The position numbers were made by a program, and so were the translations under genes. From Moraxella canis (GTDB lineage: Bacteria; Pseudomonadota; Gammaproteobacteria; Pseudomonadales; Moraxellaceae): a stretch of DNA of 64,000 nucleotides. The stretch spans positions 124,001-188,000 of the forward strand of contig NZ_MUXT01000009.1 of assembly GCF_002014965.1 (NCBI RefSeq), given 5' to 3'. Of the stretch, positions 48,445 to 57,942 are shown in pieces. Every line of letters begins with the position of its first letter. Position 1 is the stretch's first letter. The notes under the pieces were generated by a model, which was not told the DNA's origin, did no database searches, and worked only from the letters and a program-made list of their open reading frames with translations.

Positions 48445-49509
48445 ATGACAATTGTGACGGATTTTTTGGCGATCAATGACAGGCAGCGCATCGGAACGAT
48501 CTTATTAAATCGCCCTGAGGCGTTGAATGCTCAAAACTTACAGATGGTGACCACCACAAAATCACTGCTTGATGAGTGGGCGGAAGATGACAGCGTGGTC
48601 GGTGTGCTGATCCGAGGCGCAGGCGATAAGGCGTTTTGTGCAGGTGGTGATATTCGTGGCTTATATCATAGCCATGATCCTGAAGTTTTCCCCAATCCAA
48701 CGGCTCAAGCGTTTTTTACCACCGAATATGGTCTATGTAAACAAATAAAAAGTTATAAAAAACCCATCATTGTTTGGGCAAGTGGCATTGTTATGGGCGG
48801 TGGTATGGGTCTGGCAGTGCCTTCAAGTCATCGCATCGTCACAGAAACGACGATGATGGCGATGCCAGAAGTTAGCATTGGGCTTTTTCCTGATGCAGGT
48901 GGGTCGTATTTTTTAAAGCACATGCCTAATAAGATCGGTTTGTTTTTGGGGCTGACGGGCGCGCGATTTAATGCAGCGGATGCCTTGGCGCTGGGTGTGG
49001 CTGATTTTAGTATGGCAAGCGGCGACTTTGATCTGTTAATTCAAGCGCTGACCACTGCCGAGTGGACGGATGATGCCGCCAAAAACCACGACATGCTTAA
49101 CTCATTACTTGCAGACCTTGAAAATACGGATGTCCTGCCAGAAGGATGGCTGCTGCCACATCGTGATGAGATAGAAAAGATCAGTCAAGTGGACAGCTTG
49201 CTTGAATTTGATGCGCTTGCTAAAGCAGGTTCTGATATTGATTACATTCAAAAGGCATTTGATACTTATACTGCTGGCTCACCGACATCGGCAGCCATTG
49301 CTTGGCACATGGCAAATCAGGTGACAGGCATGAGCTTTGATGATGTCATGGATTTAGAATACATTGTTGCGATTCATTGCTCACATAATGGCGAATTTGC
49401 CGAAGGGGTGCGTGCACTTTTGATTGATAAAGACAAAAATCCAAAATGGCGATATACGCTTGAAAGCCTACCCGATGGCTATATCGAAAGTCATTTTAAA
49501 GCTTGGTGA
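48445..49509 (+). CDS. Enoyl-CoA hydratase/isomerase family; 3-hydroxyisobutyryl-CoA hydrolase-like
   Basis: This 354-residue crotonase-fold enzyme matches the ECH_2/HIBCH branch, which hydrolyses 3-hydroxyisobutyryl-CoA in valine degradation. Motifs include LNRPEALNAQNLQMV, FCAGGDIRGLYH (oxyanion region) and MGGGMGLAVPSSHRIVTE...MPEVSIGLFPDAGGSYFL, typical of this branch. The start is one of three consecutive ATGs at 48439, 48442 and 48445; 48445 is favoured by the 6-nt distance to AAAGGA. A reading frame open further upstream overlaps yaaA and is not coding. It is monocistronic with a terminator after it. Confidence 0.87.
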   Translation: MTIVTDFLAINDRQRIGTILLNRPEALNAQNLQMVTTTKSLLDEWAEDDSVVGVLIRGAGDKAFCAGGDIRGLYHSHDPEVFPNPTAQAFFTTEYGLCKQIKSYKKPIIVWASGIVMGGGMGLAVPSSHRIVTETTMMAMPEVSIGLFPDAGGSYFLKHMPNKIGLFLGLTGARFNAADALALGVADFSMASGDFDLLIQALTTAEWTDDAAKNHDMLNSLLADLENTDVLPEGWLLPHRDEIEKISQVDSLLEFDALAKAGSDIDYIQKAFDTYTAGSPTSAAIAWHMANQVTGMSFDDVMDLEYIVAIHCSHNGEFAEGVRALLIDKDKNPKWRYTLESLPDGYIESHFKAW

Positions 49510-49516
49510 TTCAAAT

Positions 49517-49546
49517 AAAAAACGTGGTTATAGCCACGTTTTTTTT
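49517..49546. terminator. Bidirectional terminator between the ECH-like and rhomboid genes
   Basis: AAAAAACGTGG (49517-49527) pairs perfectly with CCACGTTTTTT (49534-49544). Confidence 0.9.
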
Positions 49547-49553
49547 GATTCGC

Positions 49554-50159
49554 TTAAAATGAGGGGTTTAGCAGACGATTTAGAAAGTGAAAAATAATGC
49601 TTGGCTCAATGGCAATGGTGGCGACCACGCCAAATACCGCACCAAACAGATGGGCTGAGTGGTTGATATTTCCACCGCCTCGGCGGTCAGCCCAGATGCT
49701 ATAAGCCACATAAGCAATCGCAAACACAATCGCAGGAATGGGCAGTACGGCAAATAGATATAGCGTGTTCCAAGGTGCAAATAAAATATACGCAAACAAA
49801 ACAGCACTTACCGCGCCTGATGCACCTAGGCTTGAGTAGCGGGGATTATTTTTATTACGCGCGTAAGTGGGCAAAATCGCAACAATAATCGCCAAAACAT
49901 AAAATGCCACAAAACCCAAATGACCAAATTTATTGATATAAAACCGTTCAATCACGCTGCCAAAAAAATACAGCGTAAACATATTAAACAGCAAATGCAT
50001 CCCATCGGCATGGATAAATCCATGTGTCAGTAGCCGATCGTATTGACCTTTATTGACCGCAGGCGGATAAAAAATCAGTCGCTCAAGCAAGGGTCTAGAT
50101 TGCCATGCAGCGATGCTGATGATGACAGTGATGATAATAATGACAGTTGTATGATTCAT
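49554..50159 (-). CDS. Rhomboid family intramembrane serine protease
   Basis: The 201-residue polytopic protein has six predicted membrane segments. The catalytic dyad of rhomboids is visible: Ser114 in GASGAVSAV and His170 in HSAHLFGAVFG, with the supporting His55 and Asn59 in HLLFNMF. It cleaves transmembrane substrates within the inner membrane; substrates are unknown. It resembles short prokaryotic rhomboids rather than GlpG, which has a cytosolic N-terminal domain. Single gene. Confidence 0.92.
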   Translation of the reverse strand: MNHTTVIIIITVIISIAAWQSRPLLERLIFYPPAVNKGQYDRLLTHGFIHADGMHLLFNMFTLYFFGSVIERFYINKFGHLGFVAFYVLAIIVAILPTYARNKNNPRYSSLGASGAVSAVLFAYILFAPWNTLYLFAVLPIPAIVFAIAYVAYSIWADRRGGGNINHSAHLFGAVFGVVATIAIEPSIIFHFLNRLLNPSF

Positions 50160-50421
50160 GAAACGCTTTAGAAATGTTTTGTAAATACTGCCTTAGTCTA
50201 GCAGATTTTTGATGAAAAGTTTTGATTTATGTGTAAATTATGGTTAATCCATTTTTGAGATATTTAATCATGATTCAAATCATAAGACACACAATCTAAA
50301 ACTGAGAAGAATTTAATTACCATAGTATTACACTCATGTAAATAATGAATAACTCGTCAGTCTTTTTTGTAATTTCTTGACTTTTTAGGAGCATAAAAGC
50401 AGAGGTTTTGTTTATCAATTG

Positions 50422-50450
50422 TTGTCAGCTCTTTTAAGTCGCCTTAAAAT
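50422..50450 (+). promoter_or_regulatory. Promoter of the OmpA-family gene
   Basis: TTGTCA (50422-50427), a 17-bp spacer and TAAAAT (50445-50450) lie 103 bp before the start. The rest of the 394-bp gap (50160-50553) shows no gene. Confidence 0.6.
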
Positions 50451-50553
50451 CAGTCACAATAGAGCCATAAGAACAAGCAATCCGTTGTTTTTCTTAAGGA
50501 TAACATTGGCATTTTGCTGATGGACAACGAAATTTTTACCCATGGAGCGACTT

Positions 50554-52206
50554 ATGAGCTTAATCAATAAATTAAATGAACACATTACCCCGCATGTTTT
50601 GGCATCAATTAAAAATCAAGATGGCGATAACGCCAACAAATCAAATTTGCTAAATGCTTTTTATGCAATCTTTGCGGGTCGATTGAGCAATGAGGATGTC
50701 TATCAGCGCGCCAATGCCTTGCCTGATAATGAGCTTGAGCATGGTCATCATCTTCTAAATGTGGCTTTTAGTGATGCTTCAACAGGCGAAGATCAGATCG
50801 CTTCTTTGAGCAATCACTTAGCTGATGAATATCACGTCTCACCAGTGACCGCACGCACCGCGATCGCCACGGCAGCACCTTTGGCTTTGGCGCGTATTAA
50901 GGAGCAAGCAGGCGCTTTGTCTGTCCCTTCTTTTATTCGTAACCAATTGGCTAAAGAAGATGAAACCCGCTTACCAGGTTGGGCGCACGCTTTATTGCCA
51001 GCAGGGCTATTTGCAGGCACGGCTGCCGCTGCCAGCACGCCAGTAACGCCAGCTTCTACAGTTGTGACAGAACCAGTGGCGACTCAGGTGGTCACAGAGC
51101 CAGTTCAGCCTGTATCTAAGCCTGCTCATGTCAATACTGCCGCTACTGACAGACATTATGAAAATAAAGAAAAAAGCCCTTTTTTAAAAACACTGCTACC
51201 GATTATTGGCTTAATCATTTTTGCAGGCTTGGCATGGCTACTATTGAGAGCTTGTCAAGATAATCCAGCGCCAGTGGCAGCACCAGTCGCCACAAACGAT
51301 AGCGCCGCTCAAGCTGAGCCTATGGTGACAGATGTGGCTCAGGCGCCTGCGACATTAAGCCTAGCTTTGGATGAAACTGGTCAGGCGCTATATTCACACC
51401 GCGCTCAGGTGGGTAGTGAAGAATTGGCTGGTAATATCCGTGCAGCAGTCGCTCAGGTATTCGGTGCTCAGGATCTAGCAATTCAGCCGAACAATACGCA
51501 TGCAGCGACCATGCCTGTAGCCGAGCATCTTCCTGCCATCTTGGAGCTGATGAGAGGCGTGCCAAATGCCAGCGTGGTGATCAATGATCGCACAGTACGC
51601 TTTAATGCTACGACTGCAGAAGATGTTGCCAAACTTGTTGACGGTGCACGCGCCATTTTACCATCAGACTTCACTGTGGAAGCTGAGCCTGAATTGGATG
51701 TGAATACTGCGGTTGCCACCAGTATTGAATCTGCGCGTAACGCAATCACGCAGCTTGGCGATACAGTAGAAGCCAATGAGCTAGACGCTTTGGTCAATGC
51801 TCTGAACACTCAGATCATTAACTTTGCTACTGACTCAACCCAAATCCCAATGGAGAATCAAGAAATTCTTGATCTGGCAGCTGAAAAATTCAAGGCAATT
51901 CCAGATGCTGCGCTGCGCATCATCGGGCATACCGATACCCAAGGTACTCATGAATATAATCAAGGCTTGTCAGAGTCTAGAGCTGCTGCTGTTAAGGATT
52001 ATTTGGTTTCAAAAGGTGTTTCTGCGGATCGTCTGACTGTTCAAGGTGCAAGCTTTGATTATCCAGTTGCATCTAACGCCACTGAGCAAGGTCGTTTCCA
52101 AAATCGACGCATTGAGTTTGCACTTTTCCAAGAGGGTGAAACCGTGACCCAAGTTGGTCATGCAGAAGATGCGCCAGCAGTTAAGGCACCGACTGAGCAA
52201 AAATAA
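50554..52206 (+). CDS. OmpA-family protein with DUF937-like N-terminus and internal membrane anchor
   Basis: The ATG at 50554 is chosen because GGAG lies 6 nt upstream (550 aa). Residues ~1-140 (INKLNEHITPHVLASIK...) look like the helical DUF937-type region. A Pro/Thr/Val linker follows, then one membrane segment (~210-232, LLPIIGLIIFAGLAWLLLR), a periplasmic part with two BON-like stretches (~265-400) and a C-terminal OmpA/MotB domain that binds peptidoglycan (IINFATDSTQIP, IIGHTDTQGTHEYNQGLSESRA, NRRIEF). It probably tethers the inner membrane to the cell wall. The modular order recalls ArfA-type proteins. No signal peptide, as the single helix acts as the anchor. Confidence 0.85.
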   Translation: MSLINKLNEHITPHVLASIKNQDGDNANKSNLLNAFYAIFAGRLSNEDVYQRANALPDNELEHGHHLLNVAFSDASTGEDQIASLSNHLADEYHVSPVTARTAIATAAPLALARIKEQAGALSVPSFIRNQLAKEDETRLPGWAHALLPAGLFAGTAAAASTPVTPASTVVTEPVATQVVTEPVQPVSKPAHVNTAATDRHYENKEKSPFLKTLLPIIGLIIFAGLAWLLLRACQDNPAPVAAPVATNDSAAQAEPMVTDVAQAPATLSLALDETGQALYSHRAQVGSEELAGNIRAAVAQVFGAQDLAIQPNNTHAATMPVAEHLPAILELMRGVPNASVVINDRTVRFNATTAEDVAKLVDGARAILPSDFTVEAEPELDVNTAVATSIESARNAITQLGDTVEANELDALVNALNTQIINFATDSTQIPMENQEILDLAAEKFKAIPDAALRIIGHTDTQGTHEYNQGLSESRAAAVKDYLVSKGVSADRLTVQGASFDYPVASNATEQGRFQNRRIEFALFQEGETVTQVGHAEDAPAVKAPTEQK

Positions 52207-52245
52207 TGTTCAAGTCCCCTTAATGCTTTATAATTAAAATAATCA

Positions 52246-52277
52246 AAAACCAAACAGCCAGGGTTGTTTGGTTTTTT
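52246..52277 (+). terminator. Terminator of the OmpA-family gene
   Basis: AAAACCAAACA (52246-52256) pairs with TGTTTGGTTTT (52265-52275). Confidence 0.85.
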
Positions 52278-52321
52278 GTGTTATAGTGGTTGCATGAATG
52301 TGAGTAAAATGACAGGCAAAT

Positions 52322-53056
52322 ATGGCAAAACTTATCTTATTTAATAAGCCTTACGGCGTGCACAGCCAATTTAAAAAAGATCATGACGATATGGCGACTT
52401 TGGCAGAGTTTGTTGATGATAAAACGATGCGTGTGGCAGGGCGACTTGATAAAGACTCAGAAGGTTTATTGTTATTGACCGATCATGGTGAACTCAATCA
52501 TGCCATCACCACGCCACCAACCGCTCATAACGCCAAATATACACACGCCAAGTACGCCAAAACTTATCTGGTGCAAGTAGAAAATATACCAACCGAAGCA
52601 CAGATCAAGGCGCTAGAACAAGGAGTGGTGCTAAAAGATGGCAAAACCTTGCCTGCTAAGGTGCGGCAGCTTGACGAAAATGCACTGCCCATTCACTTAT
52701 GGCCGCGAAACCCGCCGATCCGCCAGCGGGCAAACATTCCTACTGCATGGCTTGAAATGACGATCACTGAGGGCAAAAACCGTCAAGTGCGGCGTATGGT
52801 CGCCCATGTGGGCTTGCCATGCCTTAGACTGATTCGCCATCAGATCGGTAGCTGGCAATTAGACGGCTTGGCGGTCGGTGAAAGTCGTACAGTGCATTTG
52901 GATGATCAGATGTTGGCAGATATGGGCATTTTTAATCATTCTGCCAGTAGATCGCCTGCTAATAAAGCACATTCAAGCGCTTATCATGCCCCAAAGAATC
53001 AATCCAAGCCGAACCTAAAACGCACCCGACCACCTAAATTTGGTGGCAGGGGATAG
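52322..53056 (+). CDS. rluE: 23S rRNA pseudouridine2457 synthase RluE
   Basis: RluE isomerises a single uridine (U2457 in E. coli) of 23S rRNA. It lacks the S4 domain found in RluB and RsuA. The catalytic Asp43 is in AGRLDKDSEGLLLLT, and WPRNPPIRQRANIPTAWLEMTI and EGKNRQVRRMVAHVGLPCLRL closely resemble RluE. The last ~45 residues (from ~200) are a Lys/Pro/Ser-rich basic tail absent from E. coli RluE, perhaps for RNA binding. Single gene with a terminator upstream. Confidence 0.92.
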   Translation: MAKLILFNKPYGVHSQFKKDHDDMATLAEFVDDKTMRVAGRLDKDSEGLLLLTDHGELNHAITTPPTAHNAKYTHAKYAKTYLVQVENIPTEAQIKALEQGVVLKDGKTLPAKVRQLDENALPIHLWPRNPPIRQRANIPTAWLEMTITEGKNRQVRRMVAHVGLPCLRLIRHQIGSWQLDGLAVGESRTVHLDDQMLADMGIFNHSASRSPANKAHSSAYHAPKNQSKPNLKRTRPPKFGGRG

Positions 53057-53137
53057 GTTTAGGTGCAATGGCTTGATCAAGCGGGATTGGCTTGGCTTCT
53101 ACGCGGCGCTTCGCAGCTAAAACAATGCTGATAATGT

Positions 53138-54913
53138 TCATGGTTTTGGGGTAAAGTCAAGCCATTGACCGCCATCCCCCTTAAGCTGAACGGTTTGATG
53201 CGTGGTTTTTTGAGGCTTGATGCTGACACTAAACAGCTCATCGCGCCGAAAAGCGTGTATAGTCAGCGCTAAGCTTGTGGCATCTTGGTGTTTGATCAGC
53301 TGAGTGAGTAGGGCTGAAGTAGCTTTCAATCCATCGATGGCGATGATAATGTCGCCAAATGCCAGCCCAGCATCACTGGCTGCAGACTGGCGGCTGATAT
53401 GCTTGATCGTCAGCCCAGCTGCGCTTTCATCAAAGCTGATGCCCCAAGGTTTATCTTTGTCTTGGGACTCTGTGCTGATGGCAAATTTTTCAAAGTAGCG
53501 CTCAAGCGGCAGATCGTCCACACCGATGACATAGCGATCATAAAAGTCATCCCATACCTTTTGTCCCATCATCTCAGCGATGATCTCGCCTAAGATTTGG
53601 GTTGTCAGACCAAAAGGCTGATTGGCTGATTTTTGATAGCAGGCTTTGATGACGTCAAACAGGCGATACTTACCGTCTGTTTGATCCATTAGCATCATAT
53701 CAAGCAGCAGTGCAACCAGTGCACCCTTATTATAATAGCTGATGCCTTGATTGGCGGTGTTTTCGTCCGCGCGATACAGTTTGATCCAAGTATCAAAACT
53801 TGACTGCGCCACACTTTGGTGCGCACGACCCTCGGTTTGATAGTAGCGGTTGATTTGTGCAGCAATGAGCTTAAGATAGCTGTCTTTATCAATCACCCCT
53901 GACACAAGTAGCATTAAGTCATCAATATAAGAAGTAAAGCCTTCAAACACCCACAAAAGCGGCGTATAAGCTTCATCGGTGAGCGGATTGTTCATCATCA
54001 CATCAGGTTTGACCGTTTTTACCCACCATGCATGAAAATACTCATGGCTGCACAGCCCAAGAAACCGCTGATAATCACCACTTGGCACGGCACTTTCACC
54101 AAAGCTTGGCATATCAGCGCGCGGACTGATTAAGGCGGTGGAGTTGATGTGCTCAAGACCGCCGTAATCCTTATCGGTCACCATGGTCATAAAGGTATAC
54201 TCTGTAAATGGCGTCTCACCAAGCCAATCGACATAGCTTTGGCAGATTTTGGTTAAGTCAGTTTTTAGGCGCTGCAAATCGCCATGATGCCGACCCGCCA
54301 AAAAAAACCTATGTGGCACGCTGATTTGGTCATGTTTTGTGATTTGAAAATCAAAGGTGTCTTGTGTACCGATCTCAAACGGAAAATCCAAATACTCAAA
54401 TGCCGCCAAAGCATCAAGATGATATTCAAGTCCTGATTGTGTTTGGGTGCATTCAAAATCCAAACCGCAAGCGATCGTACACTCAGGATGATGCACCAAA
54501 AACGCAGTCGGCACTACGAGCGTCAAGCTTGCCTGCGCGTGCTTGTCAGCATCTGGTAATAGCAGCAGCGAAGTAAAATTCCCAAAAATACGCGTGGCAT
54601 CAATGAACGCTGTGCGTACTGATAAGTCGCGGCAATACACTTCATAACAGATGGTAAGCCGATCACCTTGACGAGCTTTTGAAAAAACGAACGTTTTTTT
54701 ATCGATCTTTTCAGCGCGATGCTGTTTTTTCTCATCGCCGATTTGATAATATACTGCAGTGATATTTTTACTAAATTCACGAATCAAATAGCTGCCTGCA
54801 ATCCATGTCACCATCGAAAAAGTCGGTGCGTCGCTCACCGCCGTATGCGTGATTTGCACATCCGCCAAATGTTCTGTAAATCGATCAAAACTGATTTGAT
54901 AAGCTAAGTTCAT
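53138..54913 (-). CDS. M61 family metallopeptidase with PDZ domain
   Basis: A 591-residue zinc aminopeptidase of the glycyl aminopeptidase (M61) family. The zinc motif HEYFH spans residues 290-294, and the third ligand Glu lies in WVFEGFTSYIDDLML about 20 residues later. A PDZ domain occupies roughly 495-575 (GLTIKHISRQSAASDAGLAFGDIIIAIDGL). The N-terminal beta-rich domain of the family covers ~1-170. No signal peptide is evident, so it is probably cytoplasmic. It lies alone, convergent with rluE. Substrates are unknown. Confidence 0.92.
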   Translation of the reverse strand: MNLAYQISFDRFTEHLADVQITHTAVSDAPTFSMVTWIAGSYLIREFSKNITAVYYQIGDEKKQHRAEKIDKKTFVFSKARQGDRLTICYEVYCRDLSVRTAFIDATRIFGNFTSLLLLPDADKHAQASLTLVVPTAFLVHHPECTIACGLDFECTQTQSGLEYHLDALAAFEYLDFPFEIGTQDTFDFQITKHDQISVPHRFFLAGRHHGDLQRLKTDLTKICQSYVDWLGETPFTEYTFMTMVTDKDYGGLEHINSTALISPRADMPSFGESAVPSGDYQRFLGLCSHEYFHAWWVKTVKPDVMMNNPLTDEAYTPLLWVFEGFTSYIDDLMLLVSGVIDKDSYLKLIAAQINRYYQTEGRAHQSVAQSSFDTWIKLYRADENTANQGISYYNKGALVALLLDMMLMDQTDGKYRLFDVIKACYQKSANQPFGLTTQILGEIIAEMMGQKVWDDFYDRYVIGVDDLPLERYFEKFAISTESQDKDKPWGISFDESAAGLTIKHISRQSAASDAGLAFGDIIIAIDGLKATSALLTQLIKHQDATSLALTIHAFRRDELFSVSIKPQKTTHQTVQLKGDGGQWLDFTPKP

Positions 54914-55090
54914 TTTGATACCTTAAAATAATAATGCCAGATTGGCTAATTTGGAGTGATATAATTATTGATTAAAATATCAATTATATCAAAACCCATT
55001 GATTTTTTAAATGAGTGATGAGCTTTTACACAATGTAACGACTTTTTTGTAAAGCATTAGGCAATGGATTGATTTTTTGGTATACTAATA

Positions 55091-55103
55091 GACAAAATTT
55101 GTC
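55091..55103. promoter_or_regulatory. Palindrome at the slyD promoter
   Basis: GACAAA-A-TTTGTC is a perfect 13-nt palindrome located 4 bp downstream of a TATACT -10 box (55081-55086), where it could act as an operator over the transcription start. No regulator can be assigned. Confidence 0.42.
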
Positions 55104-55160
55104 ATTTGACAGCTTGGGCAGTCGCCTGGGCGATGGCATTTTATTTATAAGGAATTTCTT

Positions 55161-55646
55161 ATGACAACCATTAGTAATGATACCGTTGTACAGTTCAACT
55201 ATACACTCACTAACGCTGAAGGCGATGTGCTTGATCAATCTCGTGGCGAGCCATTGGCATACTTGCATGGTCATCACAACATCATCCCAGGTCTTGAAAA
55301 CCAAATGACTGGCAAATCAGCTGGCGACAAATTCAAAGTGACTGTTGCGCCTGAAGAAGCGTATGGCGAATATGTTCAAGAGGCGGTACAAGAAGTGCCA
55401 CGCGCTAACTTCCAAGGTGTGGATAACATCGAAGTGGGCATGCAGTTTCAATCGCAGACCGATGACGGTCAAGTCATGCTTGTGACTGTCAAAGATGTCA
55501 ATGATGACGTGGTAGTGGTTGATGGCAACCATCCTTTGGCAGGTGTTGAGCTGACTTTTGATGTTGAGATTGTTGAAGTGCGCGCTGCAACAGCTGACGA
55601 AATCGCTCATGGTCACGCACACGGTGTTGGCGGTCATCAGCACTAA
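55161..55646 (+). CDS. slyD: FKBP-type peptidyl-prolyl isomerase (SlyD-like)
   Basis: The 161-residue protein combines an FKBP prolyl isomerase domain (VQFNYTLTNAEGDVLDQS, IIPGLENQMTG) with the inserted IF chaperone domain (GAYGEYVQEAVQEVPR region, residues ~65-130). The C-terminal tail HGHAHGVGGHQH is a short His-rich metal-binding stretch, much shorter than in E. coli SlyD, so nickel storage is probably reduced. AAGGAATTTCTT precedes the ATG and a strong terminator follows. Cytoplasmic. Confidence 0.94.
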   Translation: MTTISNDTVVQFNYTLTNAEGDVLDQSRGEPLAYLHGHHNIIPGLENQMTGKSAGDKFKVTVAPEEAYGEYVQEAVQEVPRANFQGVDNIEVGMQFQSQTDDGQVMLVTVKDVNDDVVVVDGNHPLAGVELTFDVEIVEVRAATADEIAHGHAHGVGGHQH

Positions 55647-55660
55647 TCACTGATCATCCC

Positions 55661-55692
55661 AAAAGCCCAAGATAAGCATCTTGGGCTTTTTT
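55661..55692 (+). terminator. Terminator of slyD
   Basis: AAAAGCCCAAGAT (55661-55673) pairs perfectly with ATCTTGGGCTTTT (55678-55690), followed by T. Confidence 0.92.
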
Positions 55693-55748
55693 GTTTTATT
55701 GATTGTCTTTGGAGAGTTATCCAATGTATTAGATGAACTATCTTTAAA

Positions 55749-55761
55749 TGAATTTTATTCA
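55749..55761. promoter_or_regulatory. MetR-like operator upstream of mesX
   Basis: TGAA-TTTTA-TTCA matches the MetR consensus TGAA-N5-TTCA exactly and extends to ATGAATTTTATTCAT. It lies 86 bp before the mesX start. MetR activates methionine synthase genes with homocysteine as co-inducer in enterobacteria. Its presence here is seen; MetR control is inferred. Confidence 0.6.
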
Positions 55762-55846
55762 TCTTTTTTGAAAAATATTTCGCTTTTATTCATGTTAAAA
55801 ATGCGGTTTAATATCTCAACTTTAAATTTTGATGACAAGGTGCGAT

Positions 55847-56827
55847 ATGACCACACAATTTAATAGCCGAATTAAAAGCGTTGCTTTTGATGAAAATTAT
55901 GAGCCTGCCCAAAGCACGCGTCTGACGACGAACTTTGCTAACTTAGCGCGCGGCGAAAATCGCAAACAAAATCTACAAAATGCCATCCGTATGATCAATA
56001 ACCGTTTTAATGATTTGGCGAATTGGGACAATCCTAACGCCGATCGTTATTCGGTCGCGCTTGATATTATTTCTATGGATATCGATGTATTGGGCGATGG
56101 CGAATTTTTCCCTGCCATTGAGATGCTCAAAACCAGCATCATCGACCACCACACCCATCAAACTCTTGACGGTATCGTGGGTAACAGTTTTTCGTCTTAT
56201 GTGCGTGATTATGATTTTAGCGTTTTGTTAGCTGATTATAACAAAGATAAGCCGTCGTTCAGCGTACCCCAAAATTATGGCGATTTGCATGGCAAACTGT
56301 TTCAGCATTTGCTCAATTCTGATGCTTTCACCCAGCAGTTTAAGAAAGCGCCAGTGATTTGTTTGAGTGTCTCGACCACCAAAACCTATTACAAAACCAC
56401 CAATGTGCATCCGATTTTGGGGACAGAATACCGCCAAGAGGCATATTCGCTGACTGATGAATATTTTGCCAAGATGGGCTTAAAAGTGCGCTATTTTATG
56501 CCGCCAAAATCGGTCGCACCATATGCGTTTTATTTTTCGGGAGATTTGTTGAATGATTATACCAATCTTGAGCTGATTAGTACGATTGCGACAATGGAAG
56601 CATTCCAAAAAATCTATCGTCCTGAGATTTATAATGCCAATTCGGTCGCAGGGCAGGTGTATCAGCCAAGCTTGACTTATGAAGATTATTCGCTGACACA
56701 AGTAGATTATGACCGTGTGGAGCGCACCGAGCTTGCTATCAAGCAAGGCAAATATACCCAAACACATTTCATCCAAAAATATCATGCAGCGCTAGATGCG
56801 TGGATGGCACAATCATTGGATAAATAA
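55847..56827 (+). CDS. mesX: MesX (DUF1852), partner of the MesD methionine synthase
   Basis: The 326-residue cytoplasmic protein belongs to DUF1852, known as MesX: it is required for the activity of the MesD-type methionine synthase encoded next to it. The ATG at 55847 is chosen because AAGGTGCG precedes it; a start 18 bp upstream is less likely. No known catalytic motif is visible. The protein has a mixed alpha/beta pattern with conserved-looking SLTDEYFAKMGLKVRYFMPPK and SLTQVDYDRVERTELAIKQG near the C-terminus. It ends 9 bp before mesD, so they are one operon, with a flavin reductase gene downstream. Confidence 0.82.
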   Translation: MTTQFNSRIKSVAFDENYEPAQSTRLTTNFANLARGENRKQNLQNAIRMINNRFNDLANWDNPNADRYSVALDIISMDIDVLGDGEFFPAIEMLKTSIIDHHTHQTLDGIVGNSFSSYVRDYDFSVLLADYNKDKPSFSVPQNYGDLHGKLFQHLLNSDAFTQQFKKAPVICLSVSTTKTYYKTTNVHPILGTEYRQEAYSLTDEYFAKMGLKVRYFMPPKSVAPYAFYFSGDLLNDYTNLELISTIATMEAFQKIYRPEIYNANSVAGQVYQPSLTYEDYSLTQVDYDRVERTELAIKQGKYTQTHFIQKYHAALDAWMAQSLDK

Positions 56828-56836
56828 GGAATAAAA

Positions 56837-57871
56837 ATGTCTAAACTATTATTACCAACATCGACGGCAGGCAGCCTGCCAAAACCCAGCTGGCTTGCTG
56901 AGCCTGAAAAATTATGGTCGCCTTGGAAGCTAGAAGGCGATGCGCTGACCGAAGCCAAGCAAGATGCTTTGTTGGTGTCACTCCAAGAGCAGCTGGCAGC
57001 AAACCTAGACATCGTCAGTGATGGCGAGCAGACGCGTCAGCATTTTGTGACGACATTCATCGAGCACTTGCAGGGCGTGGATTTTAATCAGCGCGAAACG
57101 GTGCGTATCCGCAACCGCTATGATGCCAGTGTGCCAAGCGTGGTTGGTGCGGTGTCTCGCCCCAACTCTGTCTTTGTTGAAGATGCCAAATTTTTGCGCG
57201 CGCATACCGATAAACCCATCAAATGGGCACTGCCTGGTCCGATGACGATGATTGATACGCTGTATGACGGCTATTATAAAAGTCGTGAAAAATTGGCGTG
57301 GGAATTTGCCAAAATCTTAAATGAAGAAGCCAAAGAGCTTGAGGCGGCAGGGGTTGATATTATCCAGTTTGACGAGCCGGCATTTAATGTGTTTTTTGAT
57401 GAAGTCAATGACTGGGGCGTGGCGACCCTTGAACGTGCCATCGAAGGTCTGAGCTGTCAGACGGCAGTGCATATTTGCTATGGCTATGGCATCAAGGCAA
57501 ATACTGATTGGAAAAAAACTTTGGGCTCAGAATGGCGCCAATACGAAGAAAGTTTTCCTAAGCTTCAACAATCAAAAATTGACATTGTGTCGCTAGAATG
57601 TCAAAATTCACATGTACCGATGGAGCTCATCGAACTGATTCGTGGCAAAACGGTCATGGTAGGCGCCATCGATGTCGCAACCAACACCATTGAGACGCCC
57701 GAAGAGGTTGCGCAGACGCTGCGCCGAGCGCTTGATTTCGTGGATGCAGACAAACTGTATCCATCGACAAACTGTGGCATGGCGCCGCTGCCACGACAAG
57801 TGGCAAGGGGTAAGTTGCACGCTTTGAGTGCAGGCGCTAAGATTGTGCGCGATGAGCTGCTTGGCAAATAA
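56837..57871 (+). CDS. mesD: MesD-type core methionine synthase (MetE C-terminal domain homologue)
   Basis: The 344-residue protein equals the C-terminal catalytic barrel of cobalamin-independent methionine synthase MetE, without the N-terminal folate-binding half. The zinc site is intact: His and Cys in HICYGYG (~212-218), Glu in SLECQNS (~255) and Cys in STNCGMAPL (~317). GRLPKP-type GSLPKPSW appears at the N-terminus. Core-only MesD proteins have been shown to function as methionine synthases in an oxygen-dependent, folate-independent way together with MesX. The methyl donor is unknown. It is 9 bp after mesX and 71 bp before a flavin reductase. Confidence 0.88.
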   Translation: MSKLLLPTSTAGSLPKPSWLAEPEKLWSPWKLEGDALTEAKQDALLVSLQEQLAANLDIVSDGEQTRQHFVTTFIEHLQGVDFNQRETVRIRNRYDASVPSVVGAVSRPNSVFVEDAKFLRAHTDKPIKWALPGPMTMIDTLYDGYYKSREKLAWEFAKILNEEAKELEAAGVDIIQFDEPAFNVFFDEVNDWGVATLERAIEGLSCQTAVHICYGYGIKANTDWKKTLGSEWRQYEESFPKLQQSKIDIVSLECQNSHVPMELIELIRGKTVMVGAIDVATNTIETPEEVAQTLRRALDFVDADKLYPSTNCGMAPLPRQVARGKLHALSAGAKIVRDELLGK

Positions 57872-57894
57872 GCCATTCATCCCAAAAAATACCT

Positions 57895-57921
57895 AAGGAT
57901 GTACTTAAAGGCATCCTTTTT
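57895..57921 (+). terminator. Attenuator-like hairpin between mesD and the flavin reductase
   Basis: AAGGATG (57895-57901) pairs with CATCCTT (57912-57918), followed by TTTT. The stem is only 7 bp, so it may terminate partially. Confidence 0.5.
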
Positions 57922-57942
57922 AATTTTAAAGAGTAATCAAAC

